Source of the DNA: CAWUEX02 sp963921305
Lineage (GTDB): Bacteria > Pseudomonadota > Alphaproteobacteria > Rhodospirillales > Rhodospirillaceae
Reading direction: 5' to 3'
DNA: 64,000 bases
Assembly: GCA_963921305.4 (NCBI GenBank)
Contig: CAWUEX030000002.1
Span: 806,001 to 870,000, forward strand
The notes beneath the pieces are model-generated. The model saw only the letters and a program-made list of their open reading frames with translations, was not told the DNA's origin and ran no database searches. Positions 59,984 to 64,000 of the stretch are shown here, piece after piece (positions within the stretch are counted from its first letter, which is position 1; each line of letters begins with the position of its first letter). Made by a program: the position numbers and the translations under genes.

Positions 59984-61849
59984 CTAAAGGTCAGACAAAC
60001 CGCTCAACCAACTTAGAATATCACCGGCGACACGCCCTTCAAAACCCTCGAAGCTGTAAGACGCGCCTGACGGGCCACCATAAAAAACGTACTTCGCTGC
60101 GCCGGCGGCCGTTTCCGTAAACGAAATCAAAAAGGCGTTCTGCATGAACGGATCTCTCGACCCACCGAGGGCCAGCAGCGGCAAGTCGATCTCTGAGATC
60201 AGCTGTGTGTGTTGGGTGCGTGATCCGGGCCCCCAGTAACTCAAGAATGGCTCGGCATAGTAATAGGTGAAGGCCGAGCCGGGTGGCGGCAAGAACATGG
60301 GTTGGCGCGGATCGTCCGGATAGCCGGCCCGCGGGAATGGGTAGTCGACCAGGAACGCGTCACCTTGCCCCCCGTTCACAGCCTCTTGGGCATCAAGCAC
60401 CGCCCGGGCGTAGAGGTCGTTGCCCATACCGTCCCGTGCCATCTGGGGCATGTCAGGCATGGGCGACAGGTAGACAAGAGCGTCCGGACGAGCGTCAGCG
60501 CTGGCGCTAAGATAATAGGACCACCACAGGCTGCCCGCGCCATGTCCAACGCCGATGACGGAGTCAAAGCCGCGGCGCTCCACCTCATCCATCCATGCGC
60601 GCATATCTGGTTCGACGGCTTCAAGCGGATAACGCACGATGCCGCGAAACCCGGAGGCGCGATGCTGAATGGCGATTGCCGGAAACCCAGATTGGGCAAG
60701 TCTGACACCGAGCCAATGAGGCACCGAGCGCATGATGTCACTGGTCCAGCCATGAAGAATGACAAACAACGGGCGGTCTGAGGGCATGCCCGGTTCGGGT
60801 GCGTACAGAATACCTGACAGCGGCCTGCCATCGGCACTGGTCACCTCGATCACCTCGGTCGTGATTGTGGCGGCGGGCGGCAAACCAATGTCAGTCAGCC
60901 ACGCCACGGTGTCAGCGATAACTTGCTCGCGCGCACCTTCGAACACGCGGCCGACGCCGGGATAGGATTTGATATCCACACGTGGGCTAATGAATGCGAC
61001 CGCTTGCAGCTCTTCCAACCGGCCTTTCGGCACGAGGGGATCGTCCTCGCCGGCGAGCATGAGCATTGGCCGGTCGATCCCAGCGATGTTGGCCGAAAGC
61101 GATGTCTTGGCTGTCGGCCCGAACCAATCGAGAAAGCTAGTAGGGATAAAAATAAGCCCGTCGCCAAGGTCGATGAACGGCTGACGCCCGCCCTCTTCTA
61201 CCGCGCGCGCCGCCCGGTCCACCGTTTCCCAATACACCTCTTCGCCGACCCGCTGACGCCAGTTGTCGGCCATGTTCTGCGTGGGAGAGTAGTGGATCAC
61301 CGCCTTTACGCGCGGATCTTCGTTCTCCACCATATACCGGGCCATACGGAGCGAACCCAGGCCGGCACCGGCAAGAACGATCTCTTCAAAACCGCGCGCC
61401 GCGAGGACATCGATTCCACCGCGGATGTCTTCGATGACCTCATCAAACCTAGTGAAGGCGTAGCGGGTGGCATGGCGCGTCTCGATCGACAGGTTGGTGT
61501 AGCCGGCTTTGGCGAGCCCGGTTGCCGCATAGCGCGCCGCACTGCTTGAGCGAACGGGCGATCCGCCCGGTCCGCCGTGTAAGTGAAGAATGGCCGGGCC
61601 GTAGACATTCATGCCGCTCTGCGGGTAGGTGAACAACGCTGGCAGCTGAACACCATCTGCGGCGGTGAAAGTGATCACGTCCTCCGCAACTCCATCTTCC
61701 GCCACCGACGCTTGACCGCCGGCGATAAGACTTACCGACAACGCAGCGAGTCTGAGCGGAGACAAGAGGGACGTCAGAAGATGGTGAGCACGCATAGATC
61801 TGGAAAAAGAAAGACGTGATGACGAATGGCGTGGGACCGATGATAACAT
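59984..61849 (-). CDS. Exported two-domain alpha/beta hydrolase-fold protein with both nucleophile serines missing
   Basis: Predicted 621-residue protein with a signal-like hydrophobic segment (about 30-50, cleavage near ASVA) and two tandem alpha/beta hydrolase domains (about 58-325 and 332-615). In each, the expected G-x-S-x-G elbow has Gly for Ser: GAGLG (position 163) and GHGAG (position 437). The C-terminal His is also not evident (GVGRVFEG and PSGASYSFEG), although Asp residues in GEDDPLVP and SRDPF remain. Domain landmarks HGGPGGSP and HGWTSDI mark the oxyanion regions. It may be a binding protein, not an esterase. ATG 61849 has GGAGAG 9 nt upstream; ATG 61795 is an alternative. Confidence 0.82.
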   Translation of the reverse strand: MLSSVPRHSSSRLSFSRSMRAHHLLTSLLSPLRLAALSVSLIAGGQASVAEDGVAEDVITFTAADGVQLPALFTYPQSGMNVYGPAILHLHGGPGGSPVRSSSAARYAATGLAKAGYTNLSIETRHATRYAFTRFDEVIEDIRGGIDVLAARGFEEIVLAGAGLGSLRMARYMVENEDPRVKAVIHYSPTQNMADNWRQRVGEEVYWETVDRAARAVEEGGRQPFIDLGDGLIFIPTSFLDWFGPTAKTSLSANIAGIDRPMLMLAGEDDPLVPKGRLEELQAVAFISPRVDIKSYPGVGRVFEGAREQVIADTVAWLTDIGLPPAATITTEVIEVTSADGRPLSGILYAPEPGMPSDRPLFVILHGWTSDIMRSVPHWLGVRLAQSGFPAIAIQHRASGFRGIVRYPLEAVEPDMRAWMDEVERRGFDSVIGVGHGAGSLWWSYYLSASADARPDALVYLSPMPDMPQMARDGMGNDLYARAVLDAQEAVNGGQGDAFLVDYPFPRAGYPDDPRQPMFLPPPGSAFTYYYAEPFLSYWGPGSRTQHTQLISEIDLPLLALGGSRDPFMQNAFLISFTETAAGAAKYVFYGGPSGASYSFEGFEGRVAGDILSWLSGLSDL

Positions 61850-61908
61850 AGAATGTGGCTCTCCAGAGTCACGGAAACACAGCACCTAGACCGGCTTTAA
61901 GCCCCGAC

Positions 61909-63894
61909 ATGACAGAAAAATCACTTGAGAACGACGTGATCTGGGATGAACACGGCGTTCCCTACTCTCGCACGTTTTCCGACACCTATTTTGACCGCTC
62001 GGACGGCTTGCAGGAGTCCCGCCATGTGTTTGTGGACGGGTGCGAGTTGACATCAGCGTGGGCCGGTAAAAACAGCTTCACGGTTTGCGAACTTGGGTTT
62101 GGCAGCGGACTCAATTTTCTTGCCACTTGGGATGCATGGCAGCAGACAGCCAAGGGAGGAAATGCTCTCCATTATGTCGGCATAGAGGGATCACCCCTCG
62201 CCGCGAGCGATATGCGCCGCGCGCACAGTCTTTTTCCGCAGATCAGTGGTCTTAGCCAGTTACTCGTCGACGCATATCCAGCCCCTCGTCCCGGATTTCA
62301 TCGCCTTTGGTTTAAGGAGCAGCGAGTCTGCCTCACGCTTCTCATCGGGCATGTGGATGACATGCTCGCGCAGACGAGTGGTCCGGTAGATGCCTGGTTT
62401 CTGGACGGCTTCGCACCGGACCGCAATCCGGAGATGTGGGCACCTTCGGTATTGGAAAGCATATCTGCCCTTTCGGCTGACGGTGCGCGCGTCGCAACTT
62501 ATTCTGTTGCGGGCGCGGTGAGACGCGGTCTCGAAAACGCGGGTTTCAATGTGGCAAAGCGCCCAGGGCATGGAAAAAAGAGACATGCCCTCTCTGGAGC
62601 CAATCACTTGCCAAAAGATATCCGGGATCCAGCGCCGTGGTTTCGTATTCCGTCACGCGTGAGAACCAACTCTCAACATATTGCAGTGATCGGCGCGGGT
62701 ATTGCCGGGGCATGTGTCGCCCATGCGGCGCGGCAGCGCGGCTTGAGGGTAACTGTGATCGACAAAAACCAAGCCGTCGCCTCGGAAGCGTCTTCAGTTC
62801 CGTGGGCCGTTCTCTCCCCCCGATTCACGGCTGAGCCGAGCGTTGAGTCAGAGTTCTATGCGCAAGCCTGGCGCCAAGCGATCCCGCTGTTCGAAAGTCT
62901 GACACAAAAGAACTCCAGCGACGTCTTTAGACAGATCGGCACGTTTATCGTTGCACCATCCGCGGAGGATGCCACCCGCCACGATAAAATCATTGCACAG
63001 CGCGTTCTACCCGAGGACCACATGGTCGTCGCCGGCCCAGAGACCGCCGAGGCGATCACAGGTATTCCAATAGGGCACGGTGGTTTTTTTCTACCTCGCG
63101 GCGGATTGCTGCAAATGAGTGAGGCGTGCCAGGCGCTTCTTCGCAGCGCCAATGTCATTCTAAATCAATCAGTAGCATCGATAGAGCGCAGAGGAGGAAG
63201 TTGGGCCCTATTCGGCAAGAATGGCGAAGACGTCCTGGCGGCGGATGCGGTTGTTCTTGCGTCGGGTATATCTTGCACCGAATTTGATCAGTGTGCGGAC
63301 CTGCCGTTACGCCTTCGGCACGGACAGTTAACCTCCATCACATCGACGGGCCAGTCCGAGGCGATAAAAACAGCGTTGGCCGGCAAGGGCACGGTGACAC
63401 CTGTCGTCGACGGAGGTCATGTCATTGGCGCGACCTTCGATCACTTTCCGGGGAGAATTGGTGAGAATGCCCACAGCACGTCCGAAGAGGCGGACATCCG
63501 CAACGTGAGCCAAGCGCACCACATGGTGCCCAGAGTTTTGGACGACAGTGAGGTGCGCTCCGATCGCAGCTGGGCAAACGTGAGGAGTACAACACCGGAT
63601 CATCTCCCCATCGCCGGCCCTGTCGCGGTGGTGGAACGCTACCCCTCGCTTTACGGTGACGTGCATCATGGCCGCCACTGGAAACGTTATCCTGACGCGC
63701 CATACCACGACGGGCTATTTGTTCTGGGTGGGCTTGGCGCGCGGGGCGCAACGTCCGCCCCCCTATTGGCGGAGCTCATCGTAAGCGAAATGTGCGGCGA
63801 ACCGCTGCCAGTGTCCCGTCCGGTTGCAGATGCACTACATCCGGCCCGTTTCACGATGCGGGCCCTGCGCCGCGCGACAAATCCGACCGGTTAG
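61909..63894 (+). CDS. mnmC: Bifunctional tRNA wobble-uridine modification enzyme MnmC
   Basis: Predicted 661-residue two-domain enzyme that completes 5-methylaminomethyl-2-thiouridine at tRNA position 34. The N-terminal methyltransferase (MnmC2 activity) has CELGFGSGLNFLATW (about 60-74) and DAWFLDGFAPDRNPEMW. The C-terminal FAD oxidoreductase (MnmC1) starts IAVIGAGIAGACVAHAARQRGLRVTVID and ends GLGARGATSAPLLAEL. The length matches full MnmC. ATG 61909 places about 12 residues before the conserved WDE, as in relatives; an in-frame GTG at 61855 is less likely. It is divergent from the tandem hydrolase. Confidence 0.94.
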   Translation: MTEKSLENDVIWDEHGVPYSRTFSDTYFDRSDGLQESRHVFVDGCELTSAWAGKNSFTVCELGFGSGLNFLATWDAWQQTAKGGNALHYVGIEGSPLAASDMRRAHSLFPQISGLSQLLVDAYPAPRPGFHRLWFKEQRVCLTLLIGHVDDMLAQTSGPVDAWFLDGFAPDRNPEMWAPSVLESISALSADGARVATYSVAGAVRRGLENAGFNVAKRPGHGKKRHALSGANHLPKDIRDPAPWFRIPSRVRTNSQHIAVIGAGIAGACVAHAARQRGLRVTVIDKNQAVASEASSVPWAVLSPRFTAEPSVESEFYAQAWRQAIPLFESLTQKNSSDVFRQIGTFIVAPSAEDATRHDKIIAQRVLPEDHMVVAGPETAEAITGIPIGHGGFFLPRGGLLQMSEACQALLRSANVILNQSVASIERRGGSWALFGKNGEDVLAADAVVLASGISCTEFDQCADLPLRLRHGQLTSITSTGQSEAIKTALAGKGTVTPVVDGGHVIGATFDHFPGRIGENAHSTSEEADIRNVSQAHHMVPRVLDDSEVRSDRSWANVRSTTPDHLPIAGPVAVVERYPSLYGDVHHGRHWKRYPDAPYHDGLFVLGGLGARGATSAPLLAELIVSEMCGEPLPVSRPVADALHPARFTMRALRRATNPTG

Positions 63895-64000
63895 ATCTTC
63901 GACGACGAGCGACCTCAAAATTGCCATCTCTCCGCCATGTGAGGGCCAGCTTACCTCTTCAGAGTGCAGCAGCCGCCGAAAGTACCAACGGCCTGTCGTA

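Noticed and set aside
63895..64000. 3' end of a further gene at the right edge
   Set aside because: A minus-strand frame is open through the edge but too short and without recognisable sequence, so no gene can be claimed.

Overview
The window looks like chromosomal core DNA from an alphaproteobacterium with moderately high GC. This rests on gene neighbourhoods common in that class: a membrane cytochrome c divergent from kdsB-pheA, an rplU-rpmA / obgE-proB-proA-nadD-rsfS-rlmH block, a Usg-family gene, and a thrS-infC-rpmI-rplT-pheS-pheT-lepA block. I cannot fix the order or genus from sequence alone. I see no insertion sequences, prophage, CRISPR arrays or rRNA. Gene density is very high and no gene-free stretch exceeds about 300 bases. 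RNA genes are two serine tRNAs (GGA and CGA anticodons), both with encoded CCA.

Layout. 1-414: the broken 5' end of a Tat-exported molybdopterin hydroxylase gene. 677-2635: two methyltransferases and a small unknown protein. 2741-12477: a plus-strand group with a peptidase M19 homologue lacking metal ligands, methylmalonyl-CoA mutase (mutA, mutB) with its chaperone meaB, purU, an intact M19 dipeptidase and a lipoprotein hydrolase. 12493-14483: an orphan peptide-type solute-binding protein divergent from a small protein related to the one at 1747. 14569-26158 (mostly minus): tRNA-Ser, a small membrane protein, then lepA, pheT, pheS, rplT, rpmI, infC, thrS and two glycosyltransferases. 26259-28166: an ABHD10-like esterase, a small unknown and a TPR protein. 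28145-36104 (minus): a long coupled run of cytochrome c, HisN-like phosphatase, Yej-type peptide ABC importer (A, B, E, F) and a GST. 36277-37914: kdsB and pheA. 37921-44721 (minus): nudC, rlmH, rsfS, nadD, proA, proB, obgE, rpmA, rplU. 45005-53911 (plus): tRNA-Ser, DUF1838 protein, flavoprotein, methyltransferase, M1 and S9 peptidases, a DUF6702-like protein and Usg. 53963-61849 (minus): a TRAP transporter coupled to a cupin, a ProX-type deacylase and a PerM permease, then a membrane protein and a tandem alpha/beta hydrolase-fold protein. 61909-63894: mnmC.

Themes. Peptide scavenging recurs: two M19 proteins, M1 and S9 peptidases, the Yej importer and an orphan family-5 binding protein. The mut genes would feed propionyl-CoA carbon into the TCA cycle, with MeaB protecting the B12 enzyme. 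The most unusual observations are two likely pseudoenzymes (M19 protein at 2741; two-domain hydrolase at 59984), an AUA start for infC, terminator-like hairpins in the rplU leader and ahead of pheST, a fully overlapping TRAP-cupin-ProX operon, and a pair of related uncharacterised small proteins, one coupled to a methyltransferase.
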